62,455 bases of DNA from an uncultured Bacteroidales bacterium (GTDB lineage Bacteria; Bacteroidota; Bacteroidia; Bacteroidales; WCHB1-69): NCBI GenBank assembly GCA_900315705.1, contig ONAB01000018.1, positions 1 to 62,455 on the forward strand. The letters are read 5' to 3'. The translations under genes and the position numbers were made by a program. Positions within the stretch are counted from its first letter, which is position 1, and each line of letters begins with the position of its first letter. Below are positions 15,683 to 24,931 of this stretch, in pieces. The notes below the pieces were generated by a model that did not search any database, was not told the DNA's origin, and saw only the letters and a program-made list of their open reading frames with translations.

Positions 15683-18601
15683 ATGCCGATGAGCCCAGAA
15701 AATGTTGTTCAGAATCGAGAATTGCAGACAACATATAATCTAAATGAGGTGCAAAATAAGATTGTACATCATACGGAAGGTCCTGTATTGGTTATAGCTG
15801 GTCCTGGCTCAGGCAAAACAAAGACTCTTGTTGATAGGATTGTAAATCTTGTCAAAAAAGGCGTTGAGCCGGAGACAATTATGGTAGGTACCTTCACGGA
15901 GAAGGCAGCCAAAGAACTCGTTACCCGCATATCTAACAAACTTCTCGAGGATGGCGTTAAGGTAAATCTTAACGAAATGTATGTAGGTACGCTACACTCC
16001 ATTTTTTTGCGGTTTCTTGAAGAGAACCGTGAGTATACCAGACTGAAACGAAATTATAGACTCTTCGACCAATTTGAGCAAGTGTTTACCATCTTCCGAC
16101 ATATATATGAGTTTTTGGCCATCGATGAAATAACTGATTTAATAGGTGAACACAATGTCTCTAATTGGATTAGGGCGAAAACCATTGCAGAGAAAGTCAA
16201 TATCGTTTCGGAAGAAGTACTCGACGTTGGGCAAATTGAGCATTCGAAGCACGGTTCGGTAAGAGCATTAGCAAGATGCTATCGTTTTTATGAAAAAATT
16301 TTGGAGGATGAAAATGCCCTCGACTTTTCTACCATTCAATTAGCGACGTATAAACTTTTAACCGAGCATCCAGAAGTATTGGAAAAGATTCAAGATAAGA
16401 TTCAATACTTTATGGTTGACGAGTATCAGGACACAAACACCATCCAGGAACGCATTCTTCTGTTGCTTGCCTCTCGCAACAACAATATCTGCGTGGTGGG
16501 TGATGATGACCAAGGTCTATATCGTTTCCGTGGGGCAACTATCCGAAATATCCTTGAGTTTGACAAGAATTTCGCTGACGGCGAATGCACAAAATACTTT
16601 CTGCAGACCAACTATCGCTCACATCCTGACATCATCACATTTTACAATAAATGGATGCAAAGTCAGCAGTGGACAGACGAGGGGAAGACATTTAGATTTG
16701 ACAAGGAAATCGTCCCACGTGACGATGTTTTCCCTGATACTCCGGCTGTGATGAAACTCTCCGAGAAAGATGACATTGAGTTATATCACAAGGAAGTGCT
16801 TCGTTTTATACGTTATTTAGAGCGGGAACATATTATAACTGATTTTAATCAAATAGCCTTCTTGTTCCGCTCTGTGAAATCGGACAAAGCAAGGACTTTG
16901 GCTGATTATCTTGAGGAAAACGGCATTCGTGTGTTCTCTCCTCGTTCCGATATGTTTTTCGAACGAGAGGAAATTAAGCTGATACTTGGTTGCTTGGTGA
17001 CCATCTTCCCTCAAGTGGAAGATTTGTTTGATATGGAATCACGGACCGCTGGACTTTGTAGGAATTGGAGCGGTTTCTTTATCGAAAAAATAGGACAATC
17101 GAAGAACGAGAACAAGGACTTGATTCGTTGGATTTTGTTGAAGCAGAAAGAACATACCCCATTGAGAAAATCCACCAATTACGGTTTTACCTCTCTTGTT
17201 TATCAGCTGTTTCAGTTTCCTCTGTTTGCAAAGTTCTTACAGGTTGACTTAGAGGCAAACAAGACTGATTTAAGAGCTGCCTACAACATCGGTATGCTGA
17301 CGAACTTGCTATCAAAGTTTGAGTATCTCTATAACATCACGGTTTTCACGCCCAAAATTATTGATTATGTATTGAAGAACTTCTTCAACTACTACCTTCG
17401 TTTCTTGGTGGATGGTGGTATGGGTGAGTTTGAAGACTTTGACGAGACTTTGCCTTCAGGTTGTGTGTCATTTATGACCATCCACCAGTCGAAAGGCTTG
17501 GAGTTCCCCATCACAATTGTTGGAAGTATGAATGCTGTTCCGAGGAGAGACTATACCGAATTGGACGAAATACTTCAACGTGATTATTACCACAAACCTG
17601 TTTTTGAGCCTTTGGAGTTGACCAAATACTTTGACTTTGCTCGTTTATATTATACTGCATTTTCAAGGGCTCAGAATCTTTTGTTGCTAATGGGGTGTGA
17701 AACCTCTTCGGGCCGCAAAACACCGTCAGCATATTTCGAGAAGTTTTGGCGCGATTTGCCCGATTGGAAAGATTCAAGCATAGACTTGCACAAGGTGGAT
17801 CTGGCGAGTGTAAAGCCGGTGACTCTGAAGCATGAATATTCGTTCACTTCTCATATTCTTCTTTACGAGAACTGTCCTCGTCAATATGAGTTTTATAAAG
17901 AGCTCCAGTTTGTGGAGGAACGTAAAGGTTCTACAATGGGAGGCCAGCTGCTGCACGAAACCATTGAAGATATTCACAAAGCGGTGCTGCGAGGTGAGCA
18001 AGATACACTGACAGATGCCAATATTGAGACGTGGTTCAACGCTAACTATCAACTCTTGGTTAAACAAATGCATTCCTACCTGGCCGAAGCGCAACGCAAT
18101 GCCATTCTTCGCCAAGTACTAAACTATCGGAATCAAAACGCTAACCTATGGCAACGAATCAAAGAGGCTGAAGTGGAAGTTTCTTTGGTGAAAGAAGAGT
18201 ACATATTGAAAGGTAAAATTGACCTGATTGAAGGTAAAAACGATACCGTGGAATTGGTTGACTTTAAGTCAGGTGACAAGCCTGACGTAAATACCCGTGA
18301 TGAGTACAAACGGCAGCAACTGAACCAATACCGTCGCCAATTGGAAATCTATGCCTACTTGATAGAACAACGTTACGGTCACAAAGTGAGCGCGATGCAC
18401 TTGTACTACCCCAAGGAAGAAAACGGCAATCCTCGCATTACTTATCGCTACGACCGAGGCAATGTGGAAAACACCATCGAAGCCTTCGAGGAGGTGGTAC
18501 ACAAGATAGAACAAAAAGACTATTCCATGGAAGGCGTACGCCGCAACGAAAAGCATTGCTCCGATTGCGACTTGCGCTTCTTCTGCAATTATAATTGCTA
18601 A
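15683..18601 (+). CDS. UvrD-family helicase with C-terminal Cas4/AddB-like nuclease
   Basis: A 972-residue SF1 helicase. Walker A GPGSGKT is at 40-46, motif II VDEYQDT near 245-251, then GDDDQGLYRFRGA and NYRSHPD. An SMTIHQSKGLEFP-type motif V (here FMTIHQSKGLEFP) and FSRAQ complete the set. The C-terminal ~220 residues form a PD-(D/E)XK nuclease with an Fe-S site: NCPRQYEFY supplies the first cysteine, D860-F-K862 the catalytic strand, and C959-x2-C962-x5-C968 the other three ligands. This layout is AddB/Cas4-like. The operon continues after 20 bp into a type III-like modification gene, so a role in phage defence is likely. Base composition is AT-richer than the housekeeping genes. ATG 15689 is an equally possible start. 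Confidence 0.85.
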   Translation: MPMSPENVVQNRELQTTYNLNEVQNKIVHHTEGPVLVIAGPGSGKTKTLVDRIVNLVKKGVEPETIMVGTFTEKAAKELVTRISNKLLEDGVKVNLNEMYVGTLHSIFLRFLEENREYTRLKRNYRLFDQFEQVFTIFRHIYEFLAIDEITDLIGEHNVSNWIRAKTIAEKVNIVSEEVLDVGQIEHSKHGSVRALARCYRFYEKILEDENALDFSTIQLATYKLLTEHPEVLEKIQDKIQYFMVDEYQDTNTIQERILLLLASRNNNICVVGDDDQGLYRFRGATIRNILEFDKNFADGECTKYFLQTNYRSHPDIITFYNKWMQSQQWTDEGKTFRFDKEIVPRDDVFPDTPAVMKLSEKDDIELYHKEVLRFIRYLEREHIITDFNQIAFLFRSVKSDKARTLADYLEENGIRVFSPRSDMFFEREEIKLILGCLVTIFPQVEDLFDMESRTAGLCRNWSGFFIEKIGQSKNENKDLIRWILLKQKEHTPLRKSTNYGFTSLVYQLFQFPLFAKFLQVDLEANKTDLRAAYNIGMLTNLLSKFEYLYNITVFTPKIIDYVLKNFFNYYLRFLVDGGMGEFEDFDETLPSGCVSFMTIHQSKGLEFPITIVGSMNAVPRRDYTELDEILQRDYYHKPVFEPLELTKYFDFARLYYTAFSRAQNLLLLMGCETSSGRKTPSAYFEKFWRDLPDWKDSSIDLHKVDLASVKPVTLKHEYSFTSHILLYENCPRQYEFYKELQFVEERKGSTMGGQLLHETIEDIHKAVLRGEQDTLTDANIETWFNANYQLLVKQMHSYLAEAQRNAILRQVLNYRNQNANLWQRIKEAEVEVSLVKEEYILKGKIDLIEGKNDTVELVDFKSGDKPDVNTRDEYKRQQLNQYRRQLEIYAYLIEQRYGHKVSAMHLYYPKEENGNPRITYRYDRGNVENTIEAFEEVVHKIEQKDYSMEGVRRNEKHCSDCDLRFFCNYNC

Positions 18602-18621
18602 ACAAATAAAAGCCTAGAGAT

Positions 18622-20421
18622 ATGAGTGAACTGAATTTAAAAACAGAACAAAACATTGAATCGGTAGAGGACTTTAAGTTTGAGCCTATTAAAGGACAAC
18701 CGATGTTGAATTGGAGAGGGAAACGTCCCTTTACATCTACGCAATTCTATCCAGCCCAACCCAAAGAATCATACGGAGAAGAAGTAAATGGCTGGATGAA
18801 CAAAATCTTTTGGGGTGACAATCTCCAAGTGATGAGCCACTTATTGAAACACTATCGTGGACAAGTCGATTTGATTTACATCGATCCTCCTTTTGATTCA
18901 AAGGCTGACTATAAGAAGAAAATTGAATTACGTGGAAAGAAAGCAGAGAATGATAAAACTGCTTTTGAAGAAAAACAATATACGGATATTTGGAGTAATG
19001 ATGAATATTTACAATTCATGTATGAGAGACTAATTTTGATGCGTGAATTGTTGTCTGATAATGGTTCTGTTTTTCTCCATTGTGATTGGCACAAAAACCA
19101 TCATCTTAGGTCTTTATTAGACGAGGTTTTTGGTCCTGATAATTGCAGAAATGAAATTGTTTGGAAAAAATATAGCGGAGTAAAAAACCAAGCTTCGCAA
19201 AGGTATACAACTCAAACGGATTCGATTTTTTGGTATTCTAAAGGGACCGCCATAGCATTCAATATGCAATATAGACCAATGAGTCAAAAGTATATTGAAG
19301 ACGAGTATAAGTATGTTGATGAAAATGGAAGAAGATATGCACTTTTAAGAGGTAGGGGGTATCAGAACTCTGATGGAGTGGCAAAAAAGAAATATCTCGA
19401 TGAAAATCCAGGTACGCCTATTACATCTTTGTGGGATGATGATAATCTCCAATTAAATACTTCCTCATCAGAAAGGATAGGCTATCCTACCCAAAAACCC
19501 GAATCTTTACTTGAAAGAATAATAAAAGCACATTCCAATCCTGAAGATTTGATATTCGATTGCTTTATGGGAAGCGGTACAACTCAAGCTGTTGCTATGA
19601 AACTCGGGCGGCGTTTTATAGGAGCTGACATCAACCTTGGAGCCATCGACACTACAATCAAACGTCTTAACAAGGTGGCTAATGAATTAAACGAAACCAT
19701 TAAAGATGAAACAAAATATACAGGTTTTGAAGTCTATAATGTAAACAACTACGATGTGTTCCGCAATCCTATTCAAGCAAAAGACCTTTTGATTCAAGCA
19801 TTGGAGCTACAGCCACTTCCGGGTAATGAGCTCTATGATGGCGAGAAAGATGGCCGAATGGTGAAAATCATGCCCGTCAATCGCATCGCCACTAGAGTGG
19901 ATTTGAACGAATTGATAACAGGCTTCCCGCGTGACAAATTTGAAAAAATAAAAGCAAAAAACCCAAATAAACCAGTCGAATTGATTACCTTGGTTTGTAT
20001 GGGCCACGAGCCAGACTTAGGTGCCAGCCTTAAGCTTCAGATGAAGGAAGAAGGATATAATATTGATGTCGAGGTGTTGGATATTCTTCGAGACAAGGTG
20101 AACCTTGAATTTCGAAGAGATTCCAAGGCTGATGTGCGAATTGAAGGTGATAGACTGGTGATTCGTGAATTCTATCCAATGAACCTGCTCCAAAAACTTT
20201 CCATTGAAGAAACCAACGTGGAAGAATGGAGAGAGTTGGTGGATTCCGTCAAGATTGACTTCAACTACGATGGTGCCGTATTTACCCCAACGGTGATTGA
20301 CATTCCTGAAGGCAGAGAGTTGGTAAAGGGCAGCTATGAAATTCCAGAGGAATCTGGCACCATTAAAGTAAAAATCACCGACTTGCTGAGCGAGTCTTGC
20401 GAAGTAACCCTAAACGCTTAA
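18622..20421 (+). CDS. mod: Type III-like DNA methyltransferase subunit (Mod)
   Basis: A 599-residue DNA amino-methyltransferase with the beta-class motif order. Catalytic DPPF (88-91) comes first, and the SAM-binding FMGSG (315-319, CFMGSGTTQA) comes later. The middle region (about 150-290) is AT-rich in codon use and probably holds target recognition. The C-terminal ~230 residues are an extension typical of type III Mod proteins. It is expected to methylate one strand of an asymmetric site, most often at N6 of adenine; the site is not predictable. It sits 20 bp after the helicase and 4 bp before the Res gene, so the three genes are one unit. Confidence 0.9.
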   Translation: MSELNLKTEQNIESVEDFKFEPIKGQPMLNWRGKRPFTSTQFYPAQPKESYGEEVNGWMNKIFWGDNLQVMSHLLKHYRGQVDLIYIDPPFDSKADYKKKIELRGKKAENDKTAFEEKQYTDIWSNDEYLQFMYERLILMRELLSDNGSVFLHCDWHKNHHLRSLLDEVFGPDNCRNEIVWKKYSGVKNQASQRYTTQTDSIFWYSKGTAIAFNMQYRPMSQKYIEDEYKYVDENGRRYALLRGRGYQNSDGVAKKKYLDENPGTPITSLWDDDNLQLNTSSSERIGYPTQKPESLLERIIKAHSNPEDLIFDCFMGSGTTQAVAMKLGRRFIGADINLGAIDTTIKRLNKVANELNETIKDETKYTGFEVYNVNNYDVFRNPIQAKDLLIQALELQPLPGNELYDGEKDGRMVKIMPVNRIATRVDLNELITGFPRDKFEKIKAKNPNKPVELITLVCMGHEPDLGASLKLQMKEEGYNIDVEVLDILRDKVNLEFRRDSKADVRIEGDRLVIREFYPMNLLQKLSIEETNVEEWRELVDSVKIDFNYDGAVFTPTVIDIPEGRELVKGSYEIPEESGTIKVKITDLLSESCEVTLNA

Positions 20422-20425
20422 GACC

Positions 20426-23080
20426 ATGCCAAGAGGAAGATCAACAACAGCGACGATAGACTTCCCGTTCTATCAATATCTACAATACTTCTTGCAGACC
20501 GAGCATAAACGTATTTATGCAACGTTTAAACCGCTTTCTAAAAAGTTCCTGAACTACAACAATCCGAAAGAGAATGCAAAAGCTTACCTGCGTTTGCCTC
20601 AATTCGAGGCTCTGGAGATGTATGTGTTCTTGAAAGAGTTTTGTGAGAATCAGAAACTTTGGCAGATTTTCGAACAGTGGTACAACAAGAATGGCAAATT
20701 TGAAGGGAGACAGTCTGCTGGTATTGAAAGCAAAACCGGGCAGATTACTATGTTCGATGTAACTGAGATTGGTCAAGATGAGACCAAGGGACGCTTTGCA
20801 CAAATCTTTGCCCAAATCAAAGCGATGCAGCAGGAATATCCCAACTATATCTTTGCTTTGACGATGGGCATCGGCAAAACCACACTAATGGCCACCAGTA
20901 TCTTCTACGAATTCCTGTTGGCCAACAAGTATCCGAAGGACCCGCTCTATTGCCACAATGCCATCATTTTCGTTCCCGATAGAACAGTGCGTAAGAGTGT
21001 GATTGACGATGTGCAGAACCTTGATAAAATAAAGGTGGTCCCACAAGAATACCTCTCTTGGCTCGACGCTAACTTGAAGTTCCACTTCTTGGACGACAAC
21101 AGTACACAACTTTCAACGATTGACAATTCAGACTATAACATCATCATCTCCAATACCCAAAAAATCATTCTGAAACAGGAGCACGCCCGTAAATCACCGG
21201 CTCAAACTTTGTTTGGTGAAGAAACGGGAAAATACACGGCGCTCTCGTTGAAAAGCAAAATGGCCGCTTTGGGTGAGGAAGTCGGAATTCAAGATGTGGA
21301 GGATGAAATTCAGCTCATCAACAACCATCGTTTTGTGAAACTCTCTCGATTGAGACAGTTGGGTATCTATGTGGACGAGGCACACCACGTGTTTGGAACA
21401 AAGCTTTCGGAAGATTTATTAACTTCCACGAAAGCCACCAGTTTGCGCGTTACCATCAATGAATTGGCTGCAAGTCTGGCATTGGCAGGTTCGCGTGTGG
21501 TTGGATGTTACAACTATACGGGTACACCTTACGTAAAGAATCGTCTGTTGCCAGAGGTGGTCTATTCCTACGGCCTTCGGGCTGCTATCGACAATGCCTA
21601 TTTGAAGCGAGTGGAACCTTTCGCATTGGAAAATATCAGAGACAACACACAAGTGTTCTGCCGCAAGGCCATTGGCGATTTCTGGGAGAAGTGTGGCGAA
21701 AAACGAGTTGAAGGAATGCTCCCAAAAATGGCCTTCTTTGCTTCCACGATCGAGGAAGCAGTTACTGAACTGCGTCCCGCCATTGAAGATGAATTAGTAA
21801 GATTGGGTATTTCCACTTCCAGAGTCCTTGTGAATGTGGGCGATGAAAGATACACCACCAACGACGACTTGAGAGAATTCAATACGCTTGACACTCCTCG
21901 TTCAGAAAAGCAATTTATCATTTTGGTTGGCAAAGGTAAAGAAGGTTGGAACTGTCGTTCGCTGTTTGCGGTTGCCATGTATCGCAAGGCCAAGTCAACC
22001 GTGTTTGTCCTTCAGGCAACTATGCGCTGTATGCGTCAGATTGGCGACTATCAACACACAGCGTATCTCTTTTTCTCTCAAGAGAACATGGATATCCTCA
22101 ACAATGAATTGAAGGAGAACTTCAACATTACGCTTGAGGAAATGGCTGGTGCGGGTGAAAACAAGAACATTGCAGAAGTGCGTTTGGTGCCGCCATCCAT
22201 TAAGGTGGAGGTGAAGAAAATCAAAAAACTCTATCAGATGAATAAACGTAAGCTTGCGGAGCATGTGGATTTAAAACTCGAAGAAGTTGACGTGGAGAGA
22301 TATAAGATCACCGCGTCAAAGCGAAGTATTGATGACTTGAACAAAGTGGTGGGTGGCCATAAAGACATTACCGCTCTCAAGGATCAGCGGAAGTTTTCGC
22401 CATTTACTTTGGTAGGAGAGATAGCGCGTTATTTGAACATGGACCCATTGGAACTGAAAGCCATTATGCTCACGCTTGCCGAAACGCTTGAAAGCATTTG
22501 CCAACGTGTGAATGAGTTTAACGAATTGCTCTATGACGAGGTAATTCCACGCCTTTTCCGAGAGATATACGAGGTTAAGGAATATACCAATGAAGAAAAG
22601 GTAACGCTTGAACTAGTGAAAGATCCGAAGATAAAAGGCGAGGATTGCTACCGCGTGAAATACAAAGACGGATTGTTGGCCTCGTATGATGATGCGAAAT
22701 ACGAAAAGTATCGCAACAGGACTTTCAACGTTGACAACTATTGCTTTGATTCAATTCCTGAAAGCGAGATGTTTTGGAACCTCATCAACGACAATCGCTT
22801 CTCGAAAGTATGGTTCACTGGTATGCTGACAGCGGGACAAACGGAGTTTGTCATTAACTATATAGATCCCGAGTCGAACACCGTGAGATCTTACTATCCT
22901 GATTTCCTTGTGCAGAAAAAAGATGGGTCTTTTATCATTATAGAGGTTAAAGGAGATAATAAATTGGATGACGCTGTTGTATTGGCTAAAAAGGATTATG
23001 CAAAACAAATTGCAGTAGCAAGTTCTATGGATTATCTCATTGTGCCAGGAACCAAATGTAATGAAAAGTTGGAGATATGA
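20426..23080 (+). CDS. res: Type III-like restriction subunit (Res)
   Basis: An 884-residue SF2 helicase-nuclease. Walker A is TMGIGKT (146-152), motif II DEAH (317-320), and a motif V/VI region reads GKGKEGWNCR ... QATMRCMR. The last is looser than the usual QxxGRxxR. The C-terminus is a PD-(D/E)XK nuclease: P825-D826 then E840-V-K842 in the IIIEVKG strand. The N-terminus (FPFYQYLQYFL) is typical of this group. With Mod it should form an ATP-dependent restriction enzyme. It is 4 bp after mod. A separate UvrD-type helicase in the same operon is not part of textbook type III systems. Confidence 0.9.
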   Translation: MPRGRSTTATIDFPFYQYLQYFLQTEHKRIYATFKPLSKKFLNYNNPKENAKAYLRLPQFEALEMYVFLKEFCENQKLWQIFEQWYNKNGKFEGRQSAGIESKTGQITMFDVTEIGQDETKGRFAQIFAQIKAMQQEYPNYIFALTMGIGKTTLMATSIFYEFLLANKYPKDPLYCHNAIIFVPDRTVRKSVIDDVQNLDKIKVVPQEYLSWLDANLKFHFLDDNSTQLSTIDNSDYNIIISNTQKIILKQEHARKSPAQTLFGEETGKYTALSLKSKMAALGEEVGIQDVEDEIQLINNHRFVKLSRLRQLGIYVDEAHHVFGTKLSEDLLTSTKATSLRVTINELAASLALAGSRVVGCYNYTGTPYVKNRLLPEVVYSYGLRAAIDNAYLKRVEPFALENIRDNTQVFCRKAIGDFWEKCGEKRVEGMLPKMAFFASTIEEAVTELRPAIEDELVRLGISTSRVLVNVGDERYTTNDDLREFNTLDTPRSEKQFIILVGKGKEGWNCRSLFAVAMYRKAKSTVFVLQATMRCMRQIGDYQHTAYLFFSQENMDILNNELKENFNITLEEMAGAGENKNIAEVRLVPPSIKVEVKKIKKLYQMNKRKLAEHVDLKLEEVDVERYKITASKRSIDDLNKVVGGHKDITALKDQRKFSPFTLVGEIARYLNMDPLELKAIMLTLAETLESICQRVNEFNELLYDEVIPRLFREIYEVKEYTNEEKVTLELVKDPKIKGEDCYRVKYKDGLLASYDDAKYEKYRNRTFNVDNYCFDSIPESEMFWNLINDNRFSKVWFTGMLTAGQTEFVINYIDPESNTVRSYYPDFLVQKKDGSFIIIEVKGDNKLDDAVVLAKKDYAKQIAVASSMDYLIVPGTKCNEKLEI

Positions 23081-23162
23081 TTAATATTGAGCGCTTGCGG
23101 CTATTAAGATAAGAGATGCGTCATCCCTTTATTTACAACTCGTTCTTCTAATATAAAAATAG

Positions 23163-23202
23163 TACTTTGCAATACAAGGTATTGTAAAAATTTGTATCTT
23201 TG
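23163..23202 (+). promoter_or_regulatory. padR promoter with overlapping palindromes
   Basis: The -7 box TATCTTTG lies at 23195-23202. Just upstream are the imperfect palindrome TACTTTG-caata-CAAGGTA (23163-23181) and the overlapping perfect palindrome CAATAC-aag-GTATTG (23170-23184). Their position over the promoter core suggests an operator bound by the PadR protein itself, which is common for PadR regulators. Confidence 0.55.
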
Positions 23203-23226
23203 CCGCGTTTTTTAAAACAAAAAACT

Positions 23227-23577
23227 ATGGCAATATCTACAGACAATATCACGTCACAGATGCGCAAGGGCTTCCTTGAGTATTGCATCTTGCTTATTAT
23301 CAACAAGAAACCAGTGTATGTGTCCGACATCATTGCGGAGTTGAAGGAGGCGCACCTCATCGTGGTGGAGGGCACGCTCTACCCGTTGCTGTCGCGGCTG
23401 AAGAACGCGGGGGTGCTTACCTATCATTGGCAGGAGTCGGTGCAGGGACCGCCCCGCAAATATTACGAACTTACCGCCGAGGGGCGTGTTTTCCTGCAGG
23501 AATTGGAAGGGGTGTGGAACGATATCCAACATACCATCCAGAAGGTGGGCGCCGACAGTTTGGTGCCGACAGAGTAG
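23227..23577 (+). CDS. PadR-family transcriptional regulator
   Basis: A 116-residue winged-helix regulator. I start at ATG 23227 (MAISTDNI); the upstream extension runs through the promoter. Hallmarks are MRKGFLEYCILLII, VEGTLYPLLSRLKNAG (recognition helix region) and GPPRKYYELTAEGR. It is followed by a PspC-domain membrane protein 37 bp downstream, a pairing often seen in Bacteroidota, so it probably represses its own operon and responds to envelope or ligand signals. The palindromes upstream are a likely self-operator. Confidence 0.9.
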   Translation: MAISTDNITSQMRKGFLEYCILLIINKKPVYVSDIIAELKEAHLIVVEGTLYPLLSRLKNAGVLTYHWQESVQGPPRKYYELTAEGRVFLQELEGVWNDIQHTIQKVGADSLVPTE

Positions 23578-23614
23578 TTTATCATTGTAGAAATAAATAT
23601 AAAACATTACTAAT

Positions 23615-24685
23615 ATGAAAAAGACATTGACCATAAACTTGGGTGGAACCGTGTTCCACATTGATGAGGATGCCTACCAGAAACTGAACAACTATTTGTC
23701 CGAGCTGGGGCATCATTTCTCCGAAGAGGAGCGTCAGGAGATTATGAACGACATTGAGGCGCGCATTGCCGAGTTGTTTTCCGAACGGCTGCAACATCGC
23801 AATGTGGTGGAAATCAAGGATGTGGAGGAGGTGATAGAGACCTTGGGCAATCCTAACCAGTTTGAAGACGCCGAGGGTGGCAAAACGGGCGATAGTACGA
23901 CTACCGCAGCACCCGGTGCGCCTGCGCCAGGCCGCCGTAAGTTCTACCGTGACGGCACGAACAAGAAGCTCGGGGGCGTGGCCGCCGGCATCGCCGCCTA
24001 TATGGACTGGGATGTGACGATTGTGCGCGTGCTGCTGGTGCTGCTCTTTGTCTTCAGCATCGGCTGGACAATGCTGGGTTATGTGATTGTGTGGATTCTC
24101 ACGCCAGAGGCCACCAGTGTGGCACAGCAACTGGAGATGCAGGGCGTGGACCCGACCATCAACAATATCCGCAATTTCAAGCCCCGGGAAGAGCCCCCCG
24201 CGAGTCGCGGCTCCGATGCACTGGGCATTATAGCCAAAGTGTTCTTGATCGTTGTTTTGGCTTCTATAGGGTTTTCACTTCTGGTGTCGGTGTTGGGGGT
24301 TTTCATCGTCTTGGGGATGCTGTTGTTCGATTTGATGCCGGGTATGACGCTCGGCACGATGGAGATTTTGCTGCTGGTGAGCGCATCGCTGTTCCTGCTC
24401 ATTCCAGCGGTCGGACTGGTGTTGCTCTGCATCCGTCTTTTCAAACGTGACGCGCGCATTCCGGGCTGGTCGCTGGTCGTGATGGCCCTTCTCTTCGTGG
24501 CCAGCATCGTCACAATGGCGGTGTCGGGCGTGGGCGTGGCCAAGAAATATGTCAACGAACCCGGCCCCCGCTTCTGGGAAGAGGAGTATTACGAGAAATA
24601 TTGGGAGAAGCCCCCTTTCTTGGAAAAAGAGCACGATACGGTGTATGTGGTGAAGGAGGACACGTTGCCGGCTATTAGCCATTAG
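23615..24685 (+). CDS. PspC-domain membrane protein
   Basis: A 356-residue protein in three parts. A cytosolic N-terminal ~85 residues carries a helical region (EEERQEIMNDIEARIAELF). A PspC domain spans about 108-165 (FYRDGTNKKLGGVAAGIAAY, then a membrane segment ending WILTPE). A further set of 3-4 hydrophobic helices ends in a charged tail. PspC proteins take part in envelope-stress signalling in other bacteria. The gene is co-oriented with padR and probably under its control. The exact role here is not shown by the sequence. Confidence 0.85.
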   Translation: MKKTLTINLGGTVFHIDEDAYQKLNNYLSELGHHFSEEERQEIMNDIEARIAELFSERLQHRNVVEIKDVEEVIETLGNPNQFEDAEGGKTGDSTTTAAPGAPAPGRRKFYRDGTNKKLGGVAAGIAAYMDWDVTIVRVLLVLLFVFSIGWTMLGYVIVWILTPEATSVAQQLEMQGVDPTINNIRNFKPREEPPASRGSDALGIIAKVFLIVVLASIGFSLLVSVLGVFIVLGMLLFDLMPGMTLGTMEILLLVSASLFLLIPAVGLVLLCIRLFKRDARIPGWSLVVMALLFVASIVTMAVSGVGVAKKYVNEPGPRFWEEEYYEKYWEKPPFLEKEHDTVYVVKEDTLPAISH

Positions 24686-24868
24686 CCGTTTGCTATTAGC
24701 TATTGGCTATTAGTCATAAAACCAATAATTTAATAGTTTAATAACTTAACAACTTAATATTTTATAGAGCGCGAAGAGAAAAAAATAGTAACAGGGTGCA
24801 ACTATTCGCATTTTTTGCATCCTATTTAGAGGATATTGTGGGTGGATTTCGTGCTATTGTTTTTTTAT
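24686..24868. repeat. Intergenic word repeats
   Basis: From inside the end of the PspC gene (24674) runs a series of TTAGCCATTAGCC / CTATTAGCTATTGG words. These are followed by TTTAATAGTTTAATAACTTAACAACTTAAT-like words (about 24728-24762). Related words occur at 12508, 15067 and 27885. No gene is seen. Confidence 0.65.
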
Positions 24869-24876
24869 TATTTTTG
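24869..24876 (+). promoter_or_regulatory. Probable promoter of the M48 protease operon
   Basis: TATTTTTG at 24869-24876, 55 bp before the ATG, fits TAnnTTTG. The -33 box is not clear. Confidence 0.5.
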
Positions 24877-24931
24877 CACGCTTTATAAAAGAGTTTGATA
24901 AAATTGGTTTTTTCATAAGATTCTTAATGAA

